Positions 27,161 through 36,052 of a stretch of DNA of 64,000 bases are shown piece after piece (within the stretch, counting starts at the first letter, position 1; every line of letters begins with the position of its first letter). The notes beneath the pieces are model-generated. The model saw nothing but the letters and a program-made list of their open reading frames with translations. It had not been told where the DNA came from and ran no database searches. The stretch is taken from assembly GCF_900107125.1 (NCBI RefSeq), contig NZ_FNOU01000003.1, positions 1 to 64,000 on the forward strand. The letters run 5' to 3'. The DNA comes from Eubacterium barkeri (GTDB lineage: Bacteria; Bacillota; Clostridia; Eubacteriales; Eubacteriaceae). Made by a program: the position numbers and the translations under genes.

Positions 27161-29598
27161 TAAATCCCTTCATCGTCCAACAGTCGGATAAAGTCCTCTG
27201 GGGGAATAGGGCGGCTGAAATAGTAGCCCTGAATATAATCACAGCCCTCATCCCTCAAAAATTTAAACTGCTCCTCATCCTCAACCCCTTCAGCCACAAT
27301 CTTTAACCCCATCCCCTTGGCCATCTCAATGATGGACGATAGAACCACCCGGGAGTTTGGCGTTGTCCCGAAGCCTTCTAAAAATTTCATATCAATCTTA
27401 ATAATATCCACCGGCAGGCGCTGGAGGGTGTTAAAGCTGGAATACCCGCTGCCAAAATCATCCATAAGCACCCGGATTCCGGCCTCCCGAAGCCGGGCAG
27501 CACAAAGAATCAAGTCCTCCTCGTTATCCATAAAGGCCGACTCCGTAATCTCTATGGAGATACAGCCCACCGGTACGCCACAGCTAGTGATCGTCTCCAT
27601 AATCGTTTGATCGAAACGACTACGCAAAAAATTTGCCCGGGACTGATTGACTGAAATGGGGATTAGCTTTTTGCCCTCGGCCATTCGATTGAACTGAAAA
27701 GCCGTCACAATCTCTCCCACATAATTATCCAGCTGTGTAATGAGGCCGTGCTCTTCAAACAATGGAATAAAGAGACCCGGAGAAATAATTCCCCGCTCAG
27801 GATGAATCCATCGTACCAGGGCCTCAGCACCATGGAGCGTTTTATCCACCGCATTATAGACTGGTTGATAGTACACCTGGAATTGCCGCTTAGACAAGGC
27901 TAATTCCATTTCACTAATAAGCAGCTGCTCCATCACCAGGCTATCCGATAAGGATTCATCGAAAACAGCGTAGGATTGCTGTAGTTTTGATGGAATGCCC
28001 TTCTGGGTAACCATTTGTGCCCGATCGCACATCGCATTAATGGACAATTTCCGATCCGTAATGTAGTACAAACCAAATTGGAGGGTATAATGGTAGGACG
28101 GTGTCACCCCGTCATAGGTTTTGGAACACTGGTTAATCAGGTGCTCGATCACAATATCACAACACCGTCCAATAGCCACAAAATTATCAGCCTGTAAACG
28201 GCCATATACCATTTTATCCTCAGCATGGGCTTTAAGCTCCTTAGCAAATTCGCAAAGGATCTCATCCCCGATCTCTGATCCAAACAGCTCGTTAATCACT
28301 TTAAAATTACAGAAATTCCAATATACAATTAAATACTCATGCTCCGTATCCTCTGCTAAAAGCTGTTCCGCCTTTTGATAAAATCCCCTTCGATTGTAAA
28401 TCCCTGTTAAATCATCGTAAAGGACCATTGTTTCAAGTGCCTTAGTTTTGGCTTTAAGTTCTGTGGTAAAAGCCTTCTGGCGGCGCTGATTGTGCAAAAT
28501 AGCGACAATAATCAGAAGTAACGCCAGGACAACCAGCAATGCTGGAATGAGGACCACCTGATTTTGCCGCCAGAAATTATTGGTGGGATTGATAATAATG
28601 GCATCACGGGGAACTTTTGACATATTGATATGATAGTATTGCGCAGCCTCCTGATTAACATAGTAATGATCCGGGGTAGATACCACTGGTAAATTTACTG
28701 GTGACTTGCCATCTAAGACCTTCTTTGTCAGTTCCCCCGCCATCCGTCCCATATCCTCATAGGTAATACATCGCCCACCAAGCAGTCCATATTCAATACC
28801 AAGTTCGTCCGCTTTAAAAATCGGGACGCGAGCAACCTCTGTTAACAGAGAAACACTTTCATCCAGAGTCACATTCTCCCCAGTGCCGTCGTTGGTAAAC
28901 ATCAAATACAGAAGAATATCATCATCGTCGGCTTCAGCCACCCTTTCCTGGATCGCTTCCTTTGTCATCGCCGAACAATCCACATCCGTAAAATCCAGCT
29001 CTGGAAAAAAGCGGGCAATTTCATAATACTGCTCCAAAGAGCCTTTTCCTGATACGCTGTCATCACTAATGGCGATCACCTTTTTAGCCTCAGGATAAAG
29101 GCTTTGGGCGAATTCCAGGGTCGATTTGTAGTTAAAATTCTCTAATACCCCAGTGATCAGTGGATCCTCTCCTATTGCCATTGCCTTATCATTGCTATTA
29201 ATACCCAAAAAAATGAGCGGCGTCCCTTTAAAATACCGTTCCCTTCGGGACATGGCGAAATCCACGGCAGCATCATCCCCAAGAATAACGGCATCAAAGG
29301 ATTCTCCTCCCGACAATAGCGTATCAAGCTGCATCGCTGTCTGGGCTTCTGAGGTCGCAATATCAATGGTTTTAGTATTCATAAATAATACTTCAATATA
29401 ACATTCGTCCTTTAACGCCGCTGTAATGCCATCTAACTGATCCGGTATGCTTTCCCAGGTATAGCCGTAAGAACTTAAAAAAAGAACCCGTTGTTCAGTT
29501 GACGGCCTCGCTTCGGCCCTTACGCTGATGGGTATGGCAAAGCTGAGAAAAAGAAAAAAAACAAAAGGATATTTCCAACCCTTTCGAAATGTATGCAT
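27160..29598 (-). CDS. Membrane sensor with degenerate GGDEF and intact EAL domain (c-di-GMP phosphodiesterase)
   Basis: An 812-residue protein. A signal-anchor (residues about 10-28) is followed by an extracytoplasmic domain of the ABC-type substrate-binding fold (RVLFLSSYGYTW ... PDHYYVNQEAAQYY). A transmembrane segment (VVLIPALLVVLALLLIIVAIL) leads to a GGDEF domain whose active-site motif reads LQADNF, so it is unlikely to make c-di-GMP. The C-terminal EAL domain keeps GAEALVRW, EITESAF, DDFGSGYSS, KIDMKF and AEGVE. It probably hydrolyses c-di-GMP in response to an external ligand. The stop codon abuts the palindrome at 27143-27160. Confidence 0.9.
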   Translation of the reverse strand: MHTFRKGWKYPFVFFLFLSFAIPISVRAEARPSTEQRVLFLSSYGYTWESIPDQLDGITAALKDECYIEVLFMNTKTIDIATSEAQTAMQLDTLLSGGESFDAVILGDDAAVDFAMSRRERYFKGTPLIFLGINSNDKAMAIGEDPLITGVLENFNYKSTLEFAQSLYPEAKKVIAISDDSVSGKGSLEQYYEIARFFPELDFTDVDCSAMTKEAIQERVAEADDDDILLYLMFTNDGTGENVTLDESVSLLTEVARVPIFKADELGIEYGLLGGRCITYEDMGRMAGELTKKVLDGKSPVNLPVVSTPDHYYVNQEAAQYYHINMSKVPRDAIIINPTNNFWRQNQVVLIPALLVVLALLLIIVAILHNQRRQKAFTTELKAKTKALETMVLYDDLTGIYNRRGFYQKAEQLLAEDTEHEYLIVYWNFCNFKVINELFGSEIGDEILCEFAKELKAHAEDKMVYGRLQADNFVAIGRCCDIVIEHLINQCSKTYDGVTPSYHYTLQFGLYYITDRKLSINAMCDRAQMVTQKGIPSKLQQSYAVFDESLSDSLVMEQLLISEMELALSKRQFQVYYQPVYNAVDKTLHGAEALVRWIHPERGIISPGLFIPLFEEHGLITQLDNYVGEIVTAFQFNRMAEGKKLIPISVNQSRANFLRSRFDQTIMETITSCGVPVGCISIEITESAFMDNEEDLILCAARLREAGIRVLMDDFGSGYSSFNTLQRLPVDIIKIDMKFLEGFGTTPNSRVVLSSIIEMAKGMGLKIVAEGVEDEEQFKFLRDEGCDYIQGYYFSRPIPPEDFIRLLDDEGI

Positions 29599-29759
29599 GA
29601 TGTAAATCCCCTTCTTTATACATTTAATGCTACTTTCTAATGACGTATATAAATATTATATCTGGATGAATCATAATTCTCAACAAAAAAATGCAGCCCG
29701 ACTTTAATTTAAGAAACCACTCTCTTTTTTATGAAAATTAAAAGGATCACTCGTTCCGC

Positions 29760-29980
29760 AAAATATAAAGAGATCTCACCCAAAGTCATGGATGAGATCT
29801 CTTTATAATCCCGAACGTGCCGTTCCCTTCTTTTTGACGCCTAGCAGAAGCTAGGTGGGTGCCCTGCCTCCAGTTTTCTGTCTTCCACTCAAAGGCGGCA
29901 TGACATCGAATGGAGGACATCCGGACTCCCAAAGTATAAGTGTAGGTTCAAAACCAAAGGTGTAACGCACACTTCAGGAT
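29760..29980 (-). ncRNA. Candidate 6S RNA
   Basis: An intergenic stretch of about 220 bases without a gene has its own -10 TATAAT (29987-29992 minus). It ends in a strong terminator (15-bp arms 29764-29778 and 29793-29807, then TTTT). The predicted 5' end (CCTGAAGTG at about 29970-29978) can pair with CACGTTCGGG at 29811-29820, a long closing stem. A CCTAGC-AGAA-GCTAGG mini-hairpin (29840-29855) sits on the 3' side, and a CCTCCA/TGGAGG pair could form the apical stem. This rod with a central bubble is the plan of 6S RNA, which binds RNA polymerase in stationary phase. Identification is by eye; another structured RNA is possible. Confidence 0.55.
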
Positions 29981-29986
29981 AGTTAC

Positions 29987-30015
29987 ATTATAGCTTTGAA
30001 TGCCCCGGGTGGAAA
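29987..30015 (-). promoter_or_regulatory. Promoter of the candidate 6S RNA
   Basis: A perfect TATAAT (29987-29992, minus) has a weak TTTCCA -35 17 bases upstream. It lies between radA's end and the RNA. Confidence 0.55.
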
Positions 30016-30059
30016 GGATAAATTCTTGCCTTTTGGCATGGATTAAATCTAAAATTTAC

Positions 30060-31430
30060 CTACTTTTTAAGTAGATTTAATGCCTGAGAAATGTTAGTAA
30101 CCGGCATCAGTTCAACCCCCATGTCGTCCATTCCCTTACAATTTCCCCGGGGGAGAATGCAGCGTTTAAAGCCCAATTTCCCACCCTCGATGATTCGTTT
30201 TTCCACCTGCTGGATATTACGCACTTCTCCCGTCAGTCCCACCTCTCCCAGAACCATGAGATCCGCAGGGATCTCAAAATTCCGAAAGCTGGAGTATAAA
30301 ACGCAGACCACCGCCAGGTCTAAGGCTGGTTCATCCACCTTCATCCCACCAACCACATTAATGTAGGCATCTAACCCCTGAAGCTGGATATCCAGCCGTT
30401 TTTCCATGATGGCAATGAGCAGGACCATCCGGTTATAGTCCATTCCTGTGGCCATCCGTCTAGCAGTAGAAAAGCTCGTCTGGGAGACCAGTCCCTGGAG
30501 TTCGATGAGAATGGGCCTGGTCCCTTCAATACTGGGAACCACCACCGATCCACACGTATTTTTAGGACGGCTTAAAAGCATCATCTCCGAGGGATTTTTA
30601 ACCTCGGCCAAGCCCTCCTGGGTCATTTCAAAAATGCCAATTTCATTGGTAGAACCAAAGCGATTTTTCACTCCACGAAGCATCCGGTAGCTGTGGTATT
30701 TCTCGCCTTCAAAATACAGCACCGTATCCACCATGTGCTCCAACACTCGGGGCCCTGCAATATTGCCTTCCTTGGTAACATGGCCCACCAAAATCATGGC
30801 GATGCCATCCTTTTTTGCAATTTGCATCAGGGCGTTGGCGTTCTCCCGAATCTGGCTGACACTCCCCGGAGCAGAGGTAATATTGGGGCTGTACATGGTC
30901 TGGATGGAGTCAATAATGACTAAATCCGGCTGAGTTTTGATAATAAGGTCGGTAATATAGGGGATATTAATTTCCGAAAGAAAATAGACATTGTCCGAAG
31001 ATACCTTCATCCGAACCGCCCGCATCTTAAGTTGCTGCTCGGATTCCTCCCCGGAAATATAGAGGACCTTCAATCCCTGATTTCCAAAATTCTCCGTAGT
31101 TTGAAGGAGCAGAGTTGATTTTCCGATACCCGGATCCCCGCCTAAAAGAATCAGGCCACCAGGGACGATACCGCCCCCCAACACCCGATCCAGCTCACTA
31201 TTATTGGTTTTATAGCGGTCCTCCTTTTGGGTGGAGATATCCTTTAAGCGTACGGGCTTGGCGTAAACGCCCCGCTCCAGATTCTGGTTCTTCCCCACTG
31301 CTGTGGGTGCCGGCATTTCCACTTCCTCGACGAAGGAATTCCACTCACCGCACTCGGTGCATTTTCCCATCCACTTGGGCGTGGCGTAACCGCAATTCTG
31401 ACAGACGAACCGTTTTTTAATTTTTGCCAT
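30060..31430 (-). CDS. radA: DNA repair protein RadA
   Basis: RecA-like helicase that extends recombination intermediates. 456 residues with the N-terminal four-cysteine zinc finger CQNCGYATPKWMGKCTEC, Walker A GGDPGIGKSTLLLQ, the RadA signature KNRFGSTNEIGIFEM and a C-terminal Lon-like domain (VGGMKVDEPALDLAVV ... GEVGLTGEVRNI). The ATG follows the VanZ-gene stop directly. No disA or clpC neighbour is seen; instead the upstream gene encodes a VanZ-like protein. Confidence 0.96.
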   Translation of the reverse strand: MAKIKKRFVCQNCGYATPKWMGKCTECGEWNSFVEEVEMPAPTAVGKNQNLERGVYAKPVRLKDISTQKEDRYKTNNSELDRVLGGGIVPGGLILLGGDPGIGKSTLLLQTTENFGNQGLKVLYISGEESEQQLKMRAVRMKVSSDNVYFLSEINIPYITDLIIKTQPDLVIIDSIQTMYSPNITSAPGSVSQIRENANALMQIAKKDGIAMILVGHVTKEGNIAGPRVLEHMVDTVLYFEGEKYHSYRMLRGVKNRFGSTNEIGIFEMTQEGLAEVKNPSEMMLLSRPKNTCGSVVVPSIEGTRPILIELQGLVSQTSFSTARRMATGMDYNRMVLLIAIMEKRLDIQLQGLDAYINVVGGMKVDEPALDLAVVCVLYSSFRNFEIPADLMVLGEVGLTGEVRNIQQVEKRIIEGGKLGFKRCILPRGNCKGMDDMGVELMPVTNISQALNLLKK

Positions 31431-31919
31431 TTATTCCACCCACTTATATAAGAAATAACCCAACATCCCACCGATAAAATTCAGGATAATGTCATCCACA
31501 TCGGCACTTCGGCTGGATAAAAAGAAATGCTGCAGAATTTCAATGAGAATTGTACTCCCCAACACCACCGCCATAATCTGAATCCATCCAGTTTTATTCT
31601 TTCGGCACAGTGGATAAAGCAGCCCCAGGGGCACGAAAAGGAGAATGTTTCCAAAGAGGTTTCGGGCGGGATAGGTTAAATAATGATAGAGAGTCGCCAC
31701 CCCATCCGTCTCCCCAGACCGAATATAGTCGGTATTCAGTATCCCGTTGTGATAAACATCGTAAATATAGTCGTCAATGCTGGTCCCGGGAACCAGGTTG
31801 TTCCCGGGCTCATAGCCCACATCACCGTCAGGCAACAGGGTAATGGTCACCAAAATGACCAGATAAGTTATGAATAAAAGGGCGAAAAAAAATCGCCGCC
31901 GGGTTTCTCGTTTCATCAT
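31431..31919 (-). CDS. VanZ family membrane protein
   Basis: A 162-residue membrane protein with four or five hydrophobic segments and the VanZ-like pattern NLFGNILLFVPLGLLYPL ... STILIEILQHFFLSSRSADVDDIILNFIGGMLGYFLY. VanZ relatives confer modest lipoglycopeptide tolerance in some species; the role here is unknown. The frame opens at an ATG at 31943, but aaaggag lies 6 bases before the ATG-ATG at 31919. A TATAAT sits at 31942-31947 on the minus strand with a poor -35. It ends directly at the radA start, so the two are cotranscribed. Confidence 0.88.
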   Translation of the reverse strand: MMKRETRRRFFFALLFITYLVILVTITLLPDGDVGYEPGNNLVPGTSIDDYIYDVYHNGILNTDYIRSGETDGVATLYHYLTYPARNLFGNILLFVPLGLLYPLCRKNKTGWIQIMAVVLGSTILIEILQHFFLSSRSADVDDIILNFIGGMLGYFLYKWVE

Positions 31920-31991
31920 GTCAAACTCCTTTACTGACATCATTATACCTCAAAACCCGGCGTGTCTCTACCACTTTAAGTCGACGTTCCT

Positions 31992-33041
31992 TTACAAATT
32001 CAGGGCCATATCCCCATCCTTAATCCATCCCGCACGATGACACAGCCGATAAATGCCATAGGTCACCACAGCAGGAAGCAGGATTTGAAGGAGCCCAATG
32101 GAAAGGACGATCTGCATAACGGAATCACCAGCCTGGCCCATGGCCATGGCCGTCCCAATCTGACCCACAAAGCCACAGGTTCCCATTCCCGCGGCTACCG
32201 GTGTATTCTTCATTTGAAAAAGAGTGGTCGCCAGGGGTCCTAAAATAGCTGAAGCAATGGTTGGCGGAATCCAGATTTTCCAGTTTTTAACAATATTGGG
32301 GACCTGAATCATAGAGGTCCCAATTCCCTGGGCCGCCAGGCCACCCACACCATTATCCCGGTAGCTTTGAATGGCAAAGCCGACCATCTGGCAGCAGCAA
32401 CCTACCGTCGCCGCCCCCGCTGCCAAGCCTGATAAATTGAGCATAATGCACAGCGCTGCACTGGAAATGGGAAGAGTAAGGACAATACCGACGACGACCG
32501 AAATGACGATCCCCATAATGATGGGCTGCTGTTCCGTTGCCCACATAATCAGCTCACCCAGGAAGGTCATAAACCCACCAATGGGCGGCCCCACTAAAGT
32601 TGCCATCCCAGCGCCCACCAGCACAGTGACGAAGGGTGTCACCAGGATATCAATTTTCGTTTCTCCTGAAACCGCCTTCCCGCATTCCGTTGCAATTAAA
32701 GCCGCGATGAGGGAGCCAGCTGGTCCCCCTAATTCATTCCCCACATAGCCGCCCACCGTAACCGAGAAGATCACAAGCGGCGGGGCATTTAAAGCCCAGG
32801 CCACCGCCACAGCGATGGCTGGCCCTGTCATGACCTTAGCCGCTGGCCAAATGGTTTCAGTGAGAAAGGTCATCCCGGTCAGTACACCAATCTGATTGAG
32901 GATGCTCCCCATTAGCAAAGTTCCAAAAAGTCCAAAGGCCATGTACTTCAGAGCATCGATTAAATACCGCTGTACTGAAAACTCGATATCCTTCTTCTGA
33001 AGAAAATCTTTTACACTGTCATACTTCCGTGTTTTTTCCAT
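31992..33041 (-). CDS. PTS EIIC-like membrane permease (EIIC_2 type)
   Basis: A 349-residue integral membrane protein with about nine hydrophobic segments and many Gly/Ala/Pro residues (VGGYVGNELGGPAGSLIAALIATECGK, VGPPIGGFMTFLGELIMWATEQQPIIMG, GIGTSMIQVPNIVKNW). This resembles the PTS_EIIC_2 family. No EIIA or EIIB gene lies beside it, so it may not act as a phosphotransferase permease. The ATG at 33041 follows ggagg by 6 bases; the frame is open 58 codons further through a leader hairpin. The substrate is unknown. Confidence 0.8.
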   Translation of the reverse strand: MEKTRKYDSVKDFLQKKDIEFSVQRYLIDALKYMAFGLFGTLLMGSILNQIGVLTGMTFLTETIWPAAKVMTGPAIAVAVAWALNAPPLVIFSVTVGGYVGNELGGPAGSLIAALIATECGKAVSGETKIDILVTPFVTVLVGAGMATLVGPPIGGFMTFLGELIMWATEQQPIIMGIVISVVVGIVLTLPISSAALCIMLNLSGLAAGAATVGCCCQMVGFAIQSYRDNGVGGLAAQGIGTSMIQVPNIVKNWKIWIPPTIASAILGPLATTLFQMKNTPVAAGMGTCGFVGQIGTAMAMGQAGDSVMQIVLSIGLLQILLPAVVTYGIYRLCHRAGWIKDGDMALNL

Positions 33042-33150
33042 AAAACGCCTCCAATAATGAGATTTGAATAATATCCGAAACACGGGCAACAAAAAAAGAT
33101 ACAACAAAGCATTGGCTTTAGAATAATGCTGCCCATGATTGTGGGGGATA

Positions 33151-33190
33151 AAAATAAAAATATCGAGTCTTCGCCCGATATTTTTATTTT
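33151..33190 (-). terminator. Terminator-like hairpin in the leader of the EIIC-like gene
   Basis: 15-bp perfect A+T-rich arms (33151-33165 and 33176-33190) around a 10-base loop are followed by TTTTTATCC on the minus strand. It lies downstream of a promoter at 33256-33283 and about 110 bases before the EIIC-like start. It could end pyk transcripts or act as an attenuator. Confidence 0.65.
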
Positions 33191-33255
33191 CTCTCAGTAT
33201 TAAACTAAAATACATTATTGTATCTTGAATAATTTAAAACTTTTTTGTAGTAAGT

Positions 33256-33283
33256 ATTATACACCTATTCTAAAATATTGCAA
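33256..33283 (-). promoter_or_regulatory. Promoter for the EIIC-like gene
   Basis: TTGCAA (33278-33283) and TATAAT (33256-33261) on the minus strand are 16 bases apart. The predicted leader is about 205 bases and contains the hairpin at 33151-33190. Confidence 0.6.
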
Positions 33284-33324
33284 ACTTTTTTTGAAATTTC
33301 AATAATTTTAAAATTTTCTTAGAC

Positions 33325-35073
33325 TTATCTTAAACGAACACGGCCCTGATACACCATCCCATTGACAGGATCGACAGAAATAATTTTACCATGCTTAAGA
33401 ACCTCCCGGGCCTTATGAACATCCAAAATTACGGGAATATCGTATTGTTTAGACACATGGGCAGCTTCCGACTCTAACCCCGTTTCCTCTGTGATAATGG
33501 CTGCTGCTTTTTCCAGAACACAGAACACATCCGGTGTGACAGATTTAACCACCAAAATATCGCCTTCGTTGAAATCCTCAGTATTATCACTGGTAATCAA
33601 CTTAGCAAAACCAGTCACTGGCTTATCCCCGATACCGACGCCGCTCATCACCGCATTTCCAACGGTATGGACCTTAATCATATTGGTGTTACCCTGGACG
33701 CCCAAGGGCACCCCAGCTGCTACGACAACGAGATCACCGGTTTTGACACATCCCATTTTTTCAGCGGCATCAACACAGTCCATCACCATGGAATCCGTAT
33801 CCTTAAATTCGGGAGTATATAAACAGAACACACCCCAACTTAAACACAGTCGGCGAACAGTACTCATTTTGTTGCTCACCCCTAGAATATCACATTCAGG
33901 ACGATATTTAGACAACATCCGTGGGGTGTGTCCGGAGGAGGATGCCGCAATTATGGCTGCCGCTCCCATATTTGCAGCAATCTGAACGACAGCTTCCCCC
34001 ACGGCATTGGTCACCGTGAGCTCACCGTGATCCGGCTTACGGCGATTACGATATTCATCAGAGGATTCAATACGCTCGACAATGCTGGCCATGGTTTTAA
34101 CGGTCTGAACAGGGTAATCCCCAGCAGCGGTTTCGCCGGAAAGCATAACCGCATCTGTTCCATCGAACACCGCATTGGCCACATCCCCAACTTCCGCACG
34201 GGTCGGTCTGGGATTGCGGATCATGGAATCCAGCATCTGGGTAGCGGTGATAACCGGCTTGCCCAGAAGATTACATTTACGAATGATACTCTTCTGAACC
34301 AGGGGCACCTCTTCTGCCGGGATTTCTACACCTAAATCCCCGCGGGCAACCATGATCCCATCGGACACTGCCAGAATCCGGTCAATTTTTTCGACCCCTT
34401 CGCGGTTTTCAATTTTAGAAATAATCTGTACATCGCCACCGCCATTATTATCCAACACCTTACGGATTGCAATAACATCCTGGGGTTTCCGTACGAAGGA
34501 AGCCGCTACAAAATCAATGCCCTGGCCGATTCCAAAGAGAAGATCGCCTTCATCCTTAGCGGTCAAACCCGGTAAATTAATGGAAACATTGGGGACATTC
34601 GCACTTTTTTTAGATCCCAGGACCCCGCCATTATCGATACGACAGGTGATTTCTGTTCCCTCAATCTTTTCAACCGTCAGGGCAATAAGACCATCGTCTA
34701 AAAGAATGATATTTCCAGGCACCAAATCCTCGGGCAGGCCCGCATAGCTGATGCTGACACGCTTGGCGTCCCCAGAAATAGTTTCCGTGGTAAGGATAAT
34801 GGTATTTCCTTCCTCCAGAGTCACTTTTCCGTCCTTTAAATCCCCGGTCCGGATTTCCGGCCCCTTGGTATCTAACATAATGGCTACGGGGATATTCTGT
34901 GCTTCCCGTGCTGCCTTTAACATAGCAATCCGCCCCGCATGCTCTTCATGACTGCCATGGGAAAAATTCAGGCGCGCCACGTTCATGCCATTGGCAATGA
35001 GTTCTTCCATAATCTCCTGGGTATTGGATGCTGGTCCCAGGGTACAAACCATTTTCGTTTTTTTAAGCTTCAT
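33325..35073 (-). CDS. pyk: Pyruvate kinase with C-terminal PEP-utiliser-like domain
   Basis: Makes pyruvate and ATP from phosphoenolpyruvate and ADP, the last step of glycolysis. 582 residues, the long Bacillus-type form. Motifs seen are KMVCTLGPAS, LNFSHG, MLDTKGPEIRTG, the catalytic ISKIENREGV, MVARGDLGVEIP and ATQMLDSM. The extra C-terminal domain (about residues 475-582) resembles the phosphohistidine domain of PEP-utilising enzymes. Where relatives have a TSHAA motif this one reads ESEAAH, so the histidine is displaced or lost. The ATG has gagg upstream. It follows pfkA, as usual in Firmicutes. Confidence 0.96.
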   Translation of the reverse strand: MKLKKTKMVCTLGPASNTQEIMEELIANGMNVARLNFSHGSHEEHAGRIAMLKAAREAQNIPVAIMLDTKGPEIRTGDLKDGKVTLEEGNTIILTTETISGDAKRVSISYAGLPEDLVPGNIILLDDGLIALTVEKIEGTEITCRIDNGGVLGSKKSANVPNVSINLPGLTAKDEGDLLFGIGQGIDFVAASFVRKPQDVIAIRKVLDNNGGGDVQIISKIENREGVEKIDRILAVSDGIMVARGDLGVEIPAEEVPLVQKSIIRKCNLLGKPVITATQMLDSMIRNPRPTRAEVGDVANAVFDGTDAVMLSGETAAGDYPVQTVKTMASIVERIESSDEYRNRRKPDHGELTVTNAVGEAVVQIAANMGAAAIIAASSSGHTPRMLSKYRPECDILGVSNKMSTVRRLCLSWGVFCLYTPEFKDTDSMVMDCVDAAEKMGCVKTGDLVVVAAGVPLGVQGNTNMIKVHTVGNAVMSGVGIGDKPVTGFAKLITSDNTEDFNEGDILVVKSVTPDVFCVLEKAAAIITEETGLESEAAHVSKQYDIPVILDVHKAREVLKHGKIISVDPVNGMVYQGRVRLR

Positions 35074-35094
35074 TTTGCCCTCCTAATAATCCAA

Positions 35095-36051
35095 TTAAAT
35101 GGATAGAATCTTGGAAACATGATAAAGTTCTTCGTTAAATTTTTTCGGTGTTTTAAGGGCTTCTTCCAAAGGAACCATGAGATATTCACCCTTGCGCTGG
35201 ACCACTACATTGCCAGTCTGACCATTGACGATGGATTCTACAGCCTTGTAGCCCATGTAGCTTGCCAGATTTCGATCGAAGTGGGACGGAGCCCCACCTC
35301 GCTGGATATAACCAAGATTGGTCCCTTTGGTGGTCACCTGGGTCAGCTCTTCAATCTTTTTGCAATAATCCCGATAGCCGCCACACCCCTCTGCCAGCAT
35401 GACGATGCTATGGAGCTTACCACGATCCTTACCCACCAACAGGCGGTCGCAGATTTCTTCCAAATCCGTAGGAATTTCAGGTACAATAAGGGCCTCAGCG
35501 CCTACAGAAAAGCCTGCGTATAGCGCGATATCACCACAGGTTCGCCCCATAACCTGGACAACGTTAATACGGTTATGGGAAAAAGTGGTATCCCGAATTT
35601 TTCCAATGGCGTCAATGGCTGTGGTCACTGCCGTATCAAACCCGACTGTAAAATCCGAGGCCCCAAAGTCATTATCAATCGTCCCAGGAATCCCAACCAC
35701 ACTCACACCCAGGCGTTTCAGGCACAGTGCACCATTTAAGCTGCCATCTCCACCAATGACAATCAGATGGTCAATTCCAAATTCCCGGAGAACCTCAGCT
35801 GCCCGTTTTTGTCCCGCTTCTGTTGGAAAAAATTCACTTCTGGATGTTCGCAGGATCGTGCCGCCCTTGTGCAGAATATCCGCAACAGAATAAACATTCA
35901 TGGGCGTAATATCTTTATCCAAAAGCCCTGCATAACCACGGTTAATGCCGTACACATCAATTTTATGGTAAATCGCAGTCCGAACCACTGCCCGAATGGC
36001 TGCATTCATCCCCGGGGCATCGCCACCACTTGTTAAGATACCGATTCTCAT
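35095..36051 (-). CDS. pfkA: ATP-dependent 6-phosphofructokinase
   Basis: Phosphorylates fructose 6-phosphate, the committed step of glycolysis. 318 residues with MRIGILTSGGDAPGMNA, VIGGDGSLNGA (Gly after the GGD marks the ATP-type rather than PPi-type enzyme), the catalytic GTIDNDF and VQVMGRTCGDIAL. The ATG at 36051 overlaps the dnaE 3' end by context: its GGAGG is encoded in the last dnaE codons and its start is one base after the dnaE stop. The frame extends 21 codons upstream without a site. Order dnaE-pfkA-pyk. Confidence 0.97.
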   Translation of the reverse strand: MRIGILTSGGDAPGMNAAIRAVVRTAIYHKIDVYGINRGYAGLLDKDITPMNVYSVADILHKGGTILRTSRSEFFPTEAGQKRAAEVLREFGIDHLIVIGGDGSLNGALCLKRLGVSVVGIPGTIDNDFGASDFTVGFDTAVTTAIDAIGKIRDTTFSHNRINVVQVMGRTCGDIALYAGFSVGAEALIVPEIPTDLEEICDRLLVGKDRGKLHSIVMLAEGCGGYRDYCKKIEELTQVTTKGTNLGYIQRGGAPSHFDRNLASYMGYKAVESIVNGQTGNVVVQRKGEYLMVPLEEALKTPKKFNEELYHVSKILSI

Positions 36052-36052
36052 T

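Noticed and set aside
33042-33215. N-terminal extension of the EIIC-like protein
   Set aside because: It crosses the leader hairpin and has no site, while the ATG at 33041 has ggagg.
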